NCBI GenBank assembly: GCA_941918925.1
Contig: OW799235.1
Coordinates: 41,770,201-41,834,200, forward strand
Direction of reading: 5' to 3'
From: Phyto melanocephala
Lineage: Eukaryota; Arthropoda; Insecta; Diptera; Rhinophoridae
Length of the DNA stretch: 64,000 nt
Position numbers and translations under genes: made by a program. Below are positions 1 through 10,589 of the stretch, in pieces (position 1 is the first letter of the stretch; each line of letters begins with the position of its first letter). The notes beneath the pieces were generated by a model. It did not search any database. It saw only the letters and a program-made list of their open reading frames with translations, and was not told the DNA's origin.

Positions 1-1182
1 TATAACGTTTTACCTAAAATTCATATAATTTCTCTAATAATAATGATTTTGGAATAATAAAGGGCTATATTGAAACACCTAAGTTGTACTCATTCGCAAA
101 AACAACTTTGACACGCCTACTATAACGCCCACTTTTCACGTTATCTACCGTTAATGAAATTTAAAAGCTCATAAAACCGCCAAAATTAGAGGTATGATGA
201 TCAAATTTGCTACGTATACCCTTCTAATCAATGTTATTGTTGTACCAAACAGTTTTGGTGACACGCCCACTTTAACGCCTACCTCCCATATAACGGTTTA
301 TCTTAAATTCATATAATTTCTCTATTGACAAAGTTTTTGGGAAAATAAAGGACTATATTGAAATATCTAACTTTTATTTGTTAGCAGAAAGTTTATTGAC
401 ACGCCTACTTTAACGCCCACTTTCATTGAAAGCATTTTAGTAGCATATCGAAGTTATAAAGGGTGGTTAAATTTTAAGGACCGATGTTGAATTTAAATAA
501 AACACAAATTATTTAAGAAATTATTATCATTTCTTTTTAAAATGATAATATTTGTATGGTTCAATTATGTATTTAACAAAATATCGGCCAAATGGCCCCC
601 CCATCCTTGGCGCCACTCCTCTATCTGATGGTCCAAATTTTCAATGACAATGTTGATGCTCAATTGTTGGGCATGATGATGAGGCGAGGTTGACTGCTCT
701 TTTGCAACACTATCGCAAAAACCAGCAGTGGTTCCCATTCAACGAACTAAGAAGGCATTCACAGATTTTCTAACATTTTATACAGACCTGTTTTGCAGAA
801 ATTTAAATATTTTTTACAATTCTCCCGATTGTGGACGAATTTGAACGATTTGATTTGAACGCCCATTTTTATAAAAAACCTGAATAACTTTAAAGCGTTG
901 CTCATTTGCGTATCTTTCCACGGATCAAATTGAGTAAGTTTGAAACTGAGAAATGTCAAGTGAAATGCAGAAAACAAATTTAAAGACTAGGTGTAGTTCA
1001 CCTTCAACATGGGCCCTTAAAATTTAACCACCCTCTACAAAGAAAGTGATACATATTTTATTATAAAGAGATTATTCTATAGCGATTAACAAAATAATAA
1101 ATATTATTCTTTAAATGTACACAAAATTGGTGGTGGGTATAAAAGATTCGGCACAGCCGAATATAGTGCTCTTACTTGTTTT
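1..1182 (+). repeat. Dispersed repeat family A, copy 1 (left end outside window)
   Basis: Non-coding interspersed repeat with alternating 'acgcccactt' and 'tctctatgaataaag'-like blocks. It ends in GGTGGTGGGTATAAAAG followed by a hairpin-forming GATTCGGCACAGCCGAAT and CTCTTACTTGTTT. The same end is seen at 27067 and 42790. The full unit, judged from the copy at 25508-27067, begins with ACCCGCCACC, roughly the inverse of the GGTGGTGGGT near the other end. The copy here lacks its start because the window begins inside it. A mariner derivative (459-1035) sits inside it. No protein-coding capacity seen. Confidence 0.75.
459..1035 (-). mobile_element. Deleted mariner-like element with TIRs and TA target duplication
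   Basis: The termini are AAGGGTGGTTAAATTTTAAG at 459 and its near-perfect inverse ending at 1035, flanked by TA on both sides (457-458 and 1036-1037). Family A copy 4 near 63960 lacks the insert and shows the uninterrupted target. On the minus strand around 540-660 the translation resembles the C-terminus of a Tc1/mariner transposase (IENLDHxIE ... GGHLADIL pattern), so this is an internally deleted derivative of about 577 bp. It cannot encode a transposase itself. Confidence 0.8.
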
Positions 1183-2540
1183 ATTATAACTCCGAAACTA
1201 CTTAGCCGATTAAAACGCACTGTATTAACGGATTAAAGGCTATGTAAATCTAAATTTTTCAAAGTTTATTTTAAGAATATCGGACTAGCCGTTTTCGAGT
1301 TATTATTGATTATGTGGAACAGTGTCTAAAAAATCTTGAATTTAAAAAAAAAATAAAAAAATTATCCATAGAATTGAAAACTTCAACCATTTTTGTACTT
1401 AGGTATCCATGATGCATCAAATCTATATAGTGGATATCAAACCATTTTTTTTTTGCTGTTGACCTGTGTTATAGAGATATTATGTTTTTTAGGTACATGC
1501 GTTAAAAGTTTTTTATTAAAAAAAAAAACCGGTGAGATGAGTCGGTCGGGTCAGATATATCGTCTTAATTATTCTTAAAGCTACTTTCTGGATACTTACA
1601 ATGTTTTATAAATTACGAAACAGTCAGCCGCTGTAAGAATAGTTTGCTGAAGCCACTGTGAGCATAGTCACCTGAATTCGCCGAAGCCACTAAGAGAACA
1701 ATATATAGCTTCATACAAAGTCAAAAAATGGCGTATAACATGAAATCTAGGTTAAGCTACGATGTGAGACTATACCTATGTACATGATGGTGAAGGGTAT
1801 TATCAGATTCGGCACGGCCGAATATAGCACTCCTACTTGTTTAAACTTTGTCGATTAGTTTATAATTTATTCAATTTGTATTTAAGAAATTTCAGAAAAT
1901 TTCTATTTATAATACTGATATTTCTGATTGTATTTCAGAATATTTGACTTATCGAGAAAAACTTTACCGAGGTCAAAGAAAAAAAAAGAAATATGGTCTT
2001 AATATCAACATATAACATATAAAAAATTCCGATTTTGATCAAAATTTGTAAATATTAACCATGCCTGTGAGAAAGCTAGCTTTGATGCTCATGACTCACT
2101 CGCGAAATACAGCGACCTGAAAATCTTAGAAATTTATTTTTTTTCGATTTTTTTTTTGTTGTAGGATGTAATCAAAGGAGAGATACGAAGCTTTTAAGTG
2201 ATTTAAATTATCAATTTAATATGAAGTCAAAGTTCAAAGGTCAAATTTTGATAACGAAATTTCTCACAAAACGGTATTTTTAAAATTCCTAACAAATAAA
2301 TATATTGATGAACAGAATTTTGTCTGCAATTCCTATAAGTTTAATATGTTTTTCCATCAAATAAATGTCATTTATGTACTAATATAGTTATTTTATCAGA
2401 TTTTGATTAAGGTTTTAAAAATAAAAAGTTTGGAAGAAACACTAAGGTTATTATTTATAAAAATGTTCAATGATAAATTCGTCGTCGGCCGAATATTGTT
2501 TTAATAAGTAATATATGTATTTGTAAAACGGGCGCTGCAG
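1183..2540. other. AT-rich stretch without a gene
   Basis: I see no supported coding region. The only recognisable piece is a short family B-like 3' end at about 1725-1841, beginning 'aaaatggcgtataacatga' and ending with GATTCGGCACGGCCGAAT and ACTTGTTT. A near-identical piece occurs at 8205-8325. The rest is unique-looking AT-rich sequence. Confidence 0.5.
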
Positions 2541-3609
2541 AGTTACTCGTCTAGCTTCTCTTTTAATGGAAGAAAAACGAATGAGAAAGTGTACAATCCT
2601 GAAGATAATATTGGACTATGTTGTCCATTGCAGTTTAAATATAATGCAGCAATGGACAAGTCATTTTCAAACAATAGTTTGCAGTTATGCGATAAGTGTT
2701 CGTTTAGGTACTGCATCAAATAGTGACAAACACCCAATTCAGACGATGATTTAAAATTTCTTAAGAATCTACCAAAATGTCTCTTCATTTATTCGATGAT
2801 TTTTTACCTGTAATCCTTTTATCTTCTTTACTTGCTCGCTCGTATTTAGAAAAATTACAAAACTTTAAAAAAAATCTTTTATTTTTATAAAAAAAATTGA
2901 ATTAAAAAAAATTACTTTTTTTTCTTAGTGGATTTTCGGCTTCTTATTTCTTTCAAATAACTCTTGTCACTTTAAAAACGTATAAAGCATAATAGGAAAG
3001 CACAAATGAAATACATAAAAAATCTTCAAAAACAGATGTGATATTTTTAAAACTACTCTTTCTTCTCTGCCCTTCTTGACCATTAAAAAAACGTCGTGAC
3101 TTTTTAAATCATCGTGTAAATCTAGTGAAGTATTTTTGGGACCACTCGGATTTAATTAAAAGCCCAAAGACAATGCAATGTTCAATCGACCATGATTTCT
3201 TCACAAATTAGGTAACCTTTTGACTAGTTCTAGTCTATTATAAAGTACATGCAATTCTCTTTTGTTCTTCTCATTCGCTAAAAGTTTGCTTGGGAACATA
3301 TTCTAAGTCCATTGTGGCATATTTTTTTTACTACCCAATTTTCAATTCACTATATTTCGCGAGTGGGACGCGATAATGAGCATTTATTTTGTAAGCATAC
3401 TTACTTTTCAATACGCATAGATTTCACTTAATTTCATCCAATTCGGCGAAGTGCGGGTTTAAAATTATATATTTTTTAGTTGGATATACTCTTTAAAGGA
3501 ATCACCCCTTACTACAAAAAAGAAACACATCGAAAATGTTTCTTACACTAATTAGAAAACTCAAAAATTATCTGAAAGTAAAAAATAAAGTTATAAAACG
3601 AATTTAGCT
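2541..3609. other. AT-rich stretch, no recognised gene
   Basis: Short overlapping open frames exist at 2543-2788 on both strands. Neither shows a motif I recognise, and opposite-strand frames in AT-rich DNA are expected by chance. Long A and T runs dominate 2860-2960. Nothing else is supported. Confidence 0.4.
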
Positions 3610-4294
3610 TGTGTGAACTTAGTTTTACCGCGGTATGGGAAGAGCTGTCCTACGATTGTTATATTTTCACCAGAGTATGAAAACAATCAAAAGGAAACGT
3701 TTCCAATAGTTTTGTTTCGATCATTTCAGAGAGGGAAAACAAAACGAAACAAAACCCAGGATAACGGTACATGCATTTTGTTTTGTATTGTTTTGTACTA
3801 TGAGTGCAAACAAAACCAGAATCGAAAAGTTCTCAGCTTCAATATGTAACATGCAAAACAATACAGTACAATACTTTTTGCAAACTTTTCAAAACGTTTG
3901 CTGATTGATTTGCTCTTTACGTGAAAAAATCTACATGTTTATTGCTGCTTGTTGTTGGGAGTTTTTTAACATTTTACCTACCTACATTAATTTTATGATC
4001 CTAATAACGATATGAAGTCACTGACTATAGTTTGCGAATTGGTAATGGTGCATTGTTATTATGATTGTTATAATCTTTTTGTTTTGCAAACGTTTGCAAA
4101 CGTTTCATTCTTGTTTCGTACTCAAACGAAACATACCGTCAAAGCAAAGCCTAAGTACAAAACCCGAATTGTTTTGTTTATGCTCTTTTGCATTGAAAAG
4201 TTTGTGGTTTTGTTTTGCTCGCAAACAAAACGATTCATGAAAATTTAAAAGTTTCTGACTTAGATGATTTGTACTGTGTTTCGTTTCTGTTCGT
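3610..4294. repeat. CAAAAC/GTTTTG-rich segment, possibly a non-autonomous DNA transposon
   Basis: The motif CAAAAC or its inverse GTTTTG recurs many times, in both orientations, between about 3715 and 4300. A palindromic GCAAACGTTTGC lies near 4088. Dense short motifs in both orientations resemble the subterminal transposase-binding repeats of hAT elements, but I could not define TIRs or a target duplication. The classification is therefore open. Frames at 3613-3849 and 4012-4248 follow from the repeat composition and are not called as genes. Confidence 0.35.
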
Positions 4295-4567
4295 TCACTG
4301 ATTTTCACTCTGTTTATAATGTGCCGAAAGATTTGCTTTGAGCATTATCCATGTATAGCGGACTAGCGCGGCTTTATCCGTAAGTATTCTTTCAGCTCTG
4401 ACGTTTGCAATGTCAAATCGTATAAAACGTAGTAGTGACAAAAAATTGTTAATGCCCATTGTTGCTCGGTATAGAGGATAAGATGTGATTGCCCATAAAT
4501 CTTTCGTATTATCATTACATGAATGATTTGCACCTGTCATTATTAAAATGTCAATGAAGGCATACAC
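4295..4567 (-). pseudogene. piggyBac-like transposase fragment
   Basis: A 90-residue minus-strand frame matches the DDE domain region of piggyBac-family transposases. It has an AFIxILIMxGAxH stretch, then P-LYRATM, LLRFIRFD, and R-AERILTDKAALVR. This order corresponds to the conserved 'A.iGllil.G ... LW ... F...M...rF..i.r.lrFDd ... R...DKlapir' block of the family. Only this central fragment is present; the catalytic aspartates that follow it in complete proteins are not seen in the flanks. Assigned from family patterns, not from a search. Confidence 0.7.
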
Positions 4568-4769
4568 CTTTACTGTTACGTCTTTTCAACGTACAAATTT
4601 TAATATAAAAGTGTGAAAATCTACAAAGGGGTACCGGGGTACCCGGTCATTGACTAAAGTATTTTTTTTGGTTATTGACCGTAGGGTTAGCTCGTATTTT
4701 TTACGAAATTTAATTTTCACATGATTCTAATACATTTCACACAAACACACCACGACACAAACATTTTAT

Positions 4770-5240
4770 ATAATAAAGGGTCCACCATCTAACGTTTTTT
4801 TTAACTGCACTAGTTATTTCGTGAATTGTAACACTTAGCTCATGTCTGATTTGAAAGATAATTAGTTTTATCCTTCCGCTGAACGAATATGGTTGTGTAT
4901 ACGCTTGAACAACGTTGGGAAATATTGCGACATTACTTTGGCCGATTTTTTCCAAAAAAAAATCATCTTTTCAGCTCATTTTGATCTTGGCGGGTATGTT
5001 TGGTGCGGATTTTAGTCCAGAGGCATAACTGGGCCATTTTCCTTCGAAAATGAGCAAGGAGTGGCCGCAGTCAATGGCGATCGTTATCAGACCATGTTAA
5101 ACGAATTTTTGTTTACAAAAATTTAAAAGGCGGATATTGGCAACATTTGGTTTCAACAGGATTTCGCTACGTGCCACACAGCCGAAGGTACACTTTTTTA
5201 TAGGATTTAAAAAAAACTTATTTGGCGGACCCTTTATTAT
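4770..5240 (+). mobile_element. Internally deleted mariner-like element
   Basis: TIRs ATAATAAAGGGTCC(A/G)CC lie at 4770-4786 and, inverted, at 5224-5240, with TA at the ends. On the plus strand an ATG at about 4889 opens MVVYTLEQRWEILRHYF, a typical helix-turn-helix start of an insect mariner-like transposase. After a deletion, 4985-5190 carries the catalytic-region pattern GITGPF ... NGDRYQTML ... IWFQQDxATCHTAE. N-terminus and catalytic core are joined by a deletion with further frame breaks, leaving a ~470-bp relic. It belongs to a different subfamily from the element at 7210-8144, judging by its TIR. Confidence 0.8.
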
Positions 5241-5341
5241 CAATTTTTTTTAAAACAATTAAAAAAAGTTACATTATGATAATAGAGTTTCTACTACGTT
5301 TTTATTCTCTCTTGTCAAGTTACAAGTGTTTGAGTTAGGCC

Positions 5342-6138
5342 CAGTGTTGCCGTTTTCACTGCGATCGCAGTTTTTCACTGCGATTTGCCCGTCGTCACTG
5401 CGTGACTGAGTTTTCTTTAATATCACTGCGTTTTTCAGTTTTTGATAGTTTTCCTCTTTTTTTGATCAACAACGCCTTAACATGATTTACCTCAAAGACA
5501 TGTTTTGGAAAAACAAGGCGAAAGAATTATCAATCCTAATTGTCAAAAAGAAGCAGGTGATACAGCTTGTACTAGTACAGAGGGAATTGAAATTTTAGAT
5601 GACAACGAGCTGTCATCATCCTCTTCTAATCAAGCTAATTCAAAGAATACGCCACTTCGACAACTATTCCTACCATCTTGGAAAGAAAAATATAATTGGC
5701 TGGATTGCAAAGACAAAAAAGCTTTCTGTAAGTTATGCTGCAAATACTTGGACAATAATTACACACATTTTAAACGTCATTCAAATACCGAGGGTCATAC
5801 AAAGAGATATATGACTGATAAATGAGTTATAAAATGAATTGTTTTTGTTCTGATAAATAAAATTGAAAAACTAAAGTTAAAACAATGTATTGCACTGTTG
5901 TTGACAATCAAAAATAATATTTTTTTTTTATTTCAGTTGAGTAGTTGAGATAAAGTTAACTAAAAAAATTAAAAACAATTAATTCTTAAAAAAGGGCAAA
6001 AAAGTGTTAAAGCAGTGAAAAAAATTTCCTTTTTTTTGTCCAAACGAAAACGACATTTTTTTATTTCTCGTCACTGCGCTTCACTGCGTTTTTTCTGTCA
6101 ATTTCACTGCGAAAAAAAGTTGGTCGGCGGCAACACTG
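5342..6138 (+). mobile_element. hAT-type element with perfect TIRs and 8-bp target duplication
   Basis: The ends are CAGTGTTGCCG (5342-5352) and its exact inverse (6128-6138). Both sides carry the 8-bp direct repeat GTTAGGCC (5334-5341 and 6139-6146). An 8-bp duplication with CAGNG termini is the hAT signature. The subterminal regions contain many copies of CACTGCG (5355-5435 and 6068-6115), the usual arrangement of hAT transposase-binding sites. At 797 bp it can hold only the BED-finger part of a transposase, so it is non-autonomous. The exact duplication suggests a fairly recent insertion. Confidence 0.93.
5505..5825 (+). pseudogene. BED-type zinc-finger fragment of a hAT transposase
   Basis: A plus-strand open frame of about 106 residues. 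Its C-terminal third reads as a BED finger: W-L-D, then FCKLC (C-x2-C) and HFKRH...GHTK (His ligands). The N-terminal part is acidic and serine-rich (DDNELSSSSSNQ). The frame opens at a TTG rather than an ATG; the nearest ATGs (5482, 5500) are in other frames, so the start is lost or was spliced. The frame stops straight after the finger and the RNase-H-like catalytic domain of hAT transposases is absent. It lies wholly inside the 5342-6138 element. Confidence 0.75.
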
Positions 6139-6146
6139 GTTAGGCC

Positions 6147-7209
6147 TTTTCCACTTGTGATGATGTACTTGAATGTTCTACGGTCGACCTATTCGATCTT
6201 AATCTAGTTTTAAATGATTTTTTTTTTGTTTTATTCCAGTAACCTAAGAGAATTGTTCTGTGATAAAAAAACGTTTTTGGTGTTGTATCATAGTAGTAGT
6301 AGTGACTACACTGTCTTTGTTTTGTATATTCCATCCACATAAAGCACTGTTTTAAAAAAAAAAAAAACTATGTATCAACAGAAGTTATTTTTTTTTTTGT
6401 TTTTTTGATTTTGTTACACACATATGTTTTGCAAATGTGTTAGTAGCAGCATTAATCTTTCATAACTCCTAAAATACTGAATCACTTTTAAAAGGATTAA
6501 AATTTTGCAGGAAAATTTCTTTTAAGTGGTGTGTTAAATTATTTATTAAAATTGGTTGTATAATGTGAATGTAAACTTCGTAACAAGAAATCCATGCCTA
6601 TTAATATATAAGATGTAAATACAATATTGTTTTTACACCTGATGTTAAAACCTGGTTTTAACATTAAAATTGTTAACAGCTGATTTTGCGTTCACACTAC
6701 AAGTTAAATCAAAACAGGTTTTAACTCACAGTATATTTAATAATTTATATATTAATTTCTCGTAGAAATTAGTACATGTTTTGCAGTTTTTTATATGTAA
6801 TTATTATACCCCTCACCTGTGGTGCTCAAGGATATATAAGCTTTGTCATTCCGTTTGTAATTTCTATATATATTTCCTTAAAGCTTATGAATAAAGGAGT
6901 CCATTAAGCCATGTTCGTCTGTCTCTGTATTTTCCCATAGTTTTGTCAGCAAAATTTTTAGCCATAGAATAATTTATAGGTACCTTTGCTACTATTTTTA
7001 GATATAATATGCCTATAGAGATATTCGTGAAAATTTTTGGATAAAGCGGGCTCTAGTCGGTTATAGGCAAATTTTTTTAAATATATATTCCAAAAATTTA
7101 CAAACGAAAATCAATTTTTTCAGCTTCTAGACAACCGAGAGAGATAAAATGGAGGAACAAACTGTTTGAACCCCATCAATATGGGTATCAAATGTAAGGG
7201 CTTGGCTAG
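6147..7209. other. Gene-free stretch with repeat fragments
   Basis: About 6640-6745 holds short inverted GTTAAAACC/GGTTTTAAC motifs that could fold back. About 6805-6935 is a diverged 5' piece of family B (TACCCCTCACCTGTGGTG, then 'gctttgtcattccgtttgtaa'). The remainder is AT-rich with no gene seen. Confidence 0.5.
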
Positions 7210-8144
7210 TAAAGCGTGATTTTTTATAAGCTATAGGAAAGTTAAAAAAAAACACATAAAATTCAGAAAAATTCATGAAATCTTTATTTGAGTTGATAGT
7301 ATTATTTAATGCTTGAAGATTATTTCATGCAAATGTTGACCGTGACTGCGCCTCAAATGGTCCATCCGCTTAGTTCAATTTTGGCATACTCTTTCCAACA
7401 TTTCGGCCGGTATCTCATGAATAAATGCTTCAATGTTGTCTTCCAATGCGTCAATTGAAGCGGGCATGTGTTTATAGACATGTGCTTTTACATAGCCTCA
7501 CAAAAAATAGTCTAAAAGCGTTAAATCGCACGATCCAGGCGGCCAAAACACCGGTCCCGAACGTGAAATAAAATGTTCACCGAACTCGCCTCTCAATAAG
7601 TCCATTGTTAAGCGTGCTGTGTGGAATGTGGCACCGTCTTGTTGAAACCACATGTCATGCAAGTCAAGCTCTTGCATTTTGGGCAAAAAAAAGTTGGAAA
7701 TCATCTCACGGTAGCGCTCAACATTCACAGTTACGTTACGATTCGCATCATCTTTGAGGAAGTACGGTCCAATGATACCACCAGCCGATAAACCGCACGA
7801 AACTGTGACTTTTTCTGGATGCATTGGTAGCTCTTGCAATGCTTCTGACTCATCTTCACTGCAAAATCGACAATTCTGCTTATTAACGTACCTATTGAGT
7901 CAAAAATGAGCTTCGTCGCTGAACACAATTTTTCGATTAGAAGCGCGCGATGAACTTTCTTAACAGAGCACGCATTTTGATAATAAAATTCAATCATTTG
8001 CAAGCGTTGTTCGTTTGTAAGACGATTCATGGTTAAATAATAGACCAAACTGAAGATGTTTGACAGTGAAACAAAACACGAAACCTGCGTCAGCTGCTTA
8101 AACCAGTGTTGCCAAACAGATAATAGCTAAAAAATTACGCTTTA
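7210..8144 (-). mobile_element. mariner-like element, internally deleted, TIRs readable
   Basis: The left end TAAAGCGTGATTTTTTATAA (from 7210) is matched by the inverse of the right end (about 8124-8144). Both start at TA, the Tc1/mariner target. At about 935 bp it is shorter than a usual ~1.3-kb element because the middle of the transposase is missing. The transposase reads on the minus strand, so its 3' end is at the low coordinate. Confidence 0.85.
7320..8030 (-). pseudogene. mariner-like transposase, deleted and frame-broken
   Basis: The start MNRLTNEQRLQMIEFY (ATG near 8030) is the helix-turn-helix end of a common insect mariner-like transposase. After ~35 residues the frame jumps over a deletion to a region with VFSDEAHF-like remains near 7905. 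It then continues as ELPMHPEKVTVSCGL ... GIIGPYF ... MWFQQDGATFHTA ... FISRSGP ... SCDLTLLDYFL. FQQDGA carries the second catalytic Asp, and the CDLTxLDYFL block carries the third. A stop follows DYFL; the C-terminus (7320-7500) continues in degraded form. It cannot make an active enzyme. Confidence 0.85.
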
Positions 8145-8204
8145 TTTAGAATACAGATAACTACGTAAAAATTCAAAATCAAGGATGGCGTCGGAAATAA
8201 TAAA

Positions 8205-8325
8205 GAAAAATGGCGTATAACATGATATTTAGGTTAAGCTACGATGTGGGATTGTACCTACATATGTATATGATGGTGAAGGGTATTGTCAGATTCGGCA
8301 CGCCGAATATAGCACTCTTACTTGT
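8205..8325 (+). repeat. Short family B-like 3' end
   Basis: About 120 bp, nearly the same as 1725-1841: starts 'aaaaatggcgtataacatga', contains GGTGAAGGGTATTGTCAGATTCGG and ends with ACTTGTTT. It may be a separate short subfamily that shares only the hairpin-bearing 3' terminus with families A and B. Confidence 0.6.
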
Positions 8326-8744
8326 TTTTGTTAAATTTTTTTATGACACACTGTATATTAGCTGCAATTTTTACAATGCGATTCAAAACAGAAATTGTTA
8401 TACTTTCAGCAAATAAATATTTGAAAATTATGGAAATACATTTTTTGGTACTGACTGTTTGTCTATTCTTACAGTAGAAGCTTTTTTATTTAATAACATC
8501 AACAGTTTTTGTAAAAAGCTTAGGGTACTGACCAAGGCAAATCCATCCGGTCACTCCATACTACTACAAACACAATAAAAAAACAACAGGATTTCTGTTA
8601 GTGTTTTTTGATCGAATTTAAATATAAAAATTTGAATATCGATATTCGCTTTTGTTAGTATTTGACAACAAAAAAGAATTTGGCTTGCGAATTGAAAAAT
8701 TATTCTTAAATATAAAATTTTTGGCTTGGAAATTAACATTTTAA
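8326..8744. other. Gene-free AT-rich stretch
   Basis: Contains only chance-length open frames. No repeat or motif recognised apart from general AT richness. Confidence 0.4.
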
Positions 8745-10560
8745 AGAAAACTAGAAAAGCCCGGCGCGCGTTGCTACGCCCCTTAATGAATAAATTCATT
8801 CTAAATTTATATTGAATATCAAGTGCAAAAAGCTAAAAATTATAACTTTTTTTAATGAGCGTGGCACTGCCCATTTTTATACCCTTCACCTGTGGTGTAC
8901 AAGGGTATATATAGCTTTGTCATTCCGTTTGTAATTTCTACAATTTTCATTTCCGACCCCATAAAGTATATATTTTCTGAAAGCTTATGAATAGAGGAGT
9001 CGATTAAGCCCTGACCGTCTGTCCGTCTGTCCGTCTGTCCGTCTGCCCGTCTGTCCGTGTGTTGGTTGAAATCAACTTTTAGAAGCAACTATATGTTCCT
9101 CAGATCTGTATATGGTATCAATCTCTTGGAAATATCCAGGAATGAATCGCTATTGAAATTCAGCACAATCGCCCCATAACTTTCTGAGATATGAGCAAAA
9201 AACCACGACCACCTCGTTTTTTTTCACAATTACAACAACAACATACATACATACATACATTTAAAAAACATACCAAACAAAAAAAATTACAAAAAAAAAA
9301 ATTAAAAATAAGAAAAAAATAATAAAAAAAACTAAAAAAAAAAAAATTTAAAAAAAATTTTAAAAAAAATTTTAAAAAATTTTTTAAAAATTTTTTTAAA
9401 AAAATTTTTTAAAAAAATTTAAAAAAATATAAAAAAAATAATAAAATATAAATAATATATTAAATAATTTAAAATAAAATTTTTTTGGCTCAGCTGGGAT
9501 TCGATGCCACATTTATTCTAACATGTACGTATGCACGTATTTTATATGGGATGAATGGTGATACAAACAATTGTTATTGCATGACTACACGTTGTGAAGG
9601 GTATATAAGATTCGGCACGGCCGAATATAGAACTGTTACTTGTTTAATCAAGAAATTGTATAGTCATGACAACGCAATATGTGTGCAAAGTTTCAGAATA
9701 ATCGGTGAAGTTCAAGTAGCTGAAAATGATAATTTTTTTTATGGGCGTGACACTGCCCACTTTTCTAATCAAGAAATATTATAGTCATGACAACTCAATA
9801 TGTGTGGAAAGTTTCACAAAAATCGGTACAGAGCAAGTACCTCAAAATTATAAAATTTTTTATGGGCGTGGTCCTGCCATCTTTTCTAGTCACAAAATTA
9901 TATAGTCATTATAGTTCAATATGTGTGTGCAAAGTTTCAGAAAAATCGATCTAGTGCAAGTAGCTAAAAATGATAACTTATTTCTTATGGGCGTGGCACT
10001 GCCCACTTTTCTAATCATGAAATTGTATAATAATGAGAGCTCAATATGTGTGTGCAAAAATCCAGAAAAATCGATGAAGTTTAAGTAGCTGAAAATAATA
10101 ACTTTTTTTTATGGGCGTGGCACTGCCCACTTTTCTACTTACGAAATTGTAAAGTCATAACAGCTCACTATGTGTGCAAAATTTCAGAAAAACCAGTCCA
10201 GTGCAAGTACCTCAAAATTAAAACTTTTTTTATGAACGTGGCCCTGCCCACTTTTCCAATCATGAAATTATAAAGTCAGGACAGCTCAATATGTGTGCAA
10301 AGTTTCAGAAAAATCGGTCAAGTGCAAGTAGCTAAAAATGATAACTAATTTTTTATGGGCGTGGCCCGGCCCAATTTGTTCACCCATAAACACTCTCTGG
10401 TATGTGTACAACAACTTACCAAAGTTTGAGCCCGATCAGTTTTACAGTTTAGAATGTGTATGCAAAATTTCATTGAAATCGGTTCAGCCGTTTCGGAAGA
10501 GTTTGGTGACAAACACTATGACACGTGAATTTTATATATTAGAAAAGATTGTTATTAAAC
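8745..10560 (+). repeat. Tandem-repeat element built of ~120-bp GGGCGTGGC units
   Basis: It begins 'ctagaaaagcccggcgcgcg' and 'ttaatgaataaattcattct', and continues as a tandem array of roughly 120-bp units. Each unit contains ATGGGCGTGGCxCTGCCCAC, a variant of AAATTGTATAGTCATGACA, then CTCAATATGTGTGCAAAG and TTTCAGAAAAATCGGT. Units are recognisable at about 8850, 9646, 9770, 9890, 10010, 10130 and 10250. It closes with 'cacccataaacactctctgg' and 'cggttcagccgtttcggaag'. The first unit is split by a family B insertion. Related copies lie at 35363-36115 and, inverted, 40255-40475. Function unknown; non-coding. Confidence 0.75.
8879..9645 (+). repeat. Family B repeat inserted in the tandem-repeat element
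   Basis: Starts TATACCCTTCACCTGTGGTG and continues with TTTGTCATTCCGTTTGTAA and 'ccccataaagtatatatttt'. It then has a CCGTCTGTCCGTCTG microsatellite, a long A/T low-complexity core (about 9270-9485), and 'ctcagctgggattcgatgcc'. It ends with GTGAAGGGTATATAAG, the hairpin GATTCGGCACGGCCGAAT and TTACTTGTTT. TATACCCTTCAC and GTGAAGGGTATA are subterminal inverted repeats. Both flanks match neighbouring units of the interrupted ~120-bp array, so the insertion is nested. Confidence 0.85.
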
Positions 10561-10589
10561 TAACTCACTTTCTGCTGCACGGGTGGTAC

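Noticed and set aside
5505..5510. Start codon of the BED-finger frame
   Set aside because: The frame opens with TTG; nearby ATGs are out of frame, so no start is assigned.
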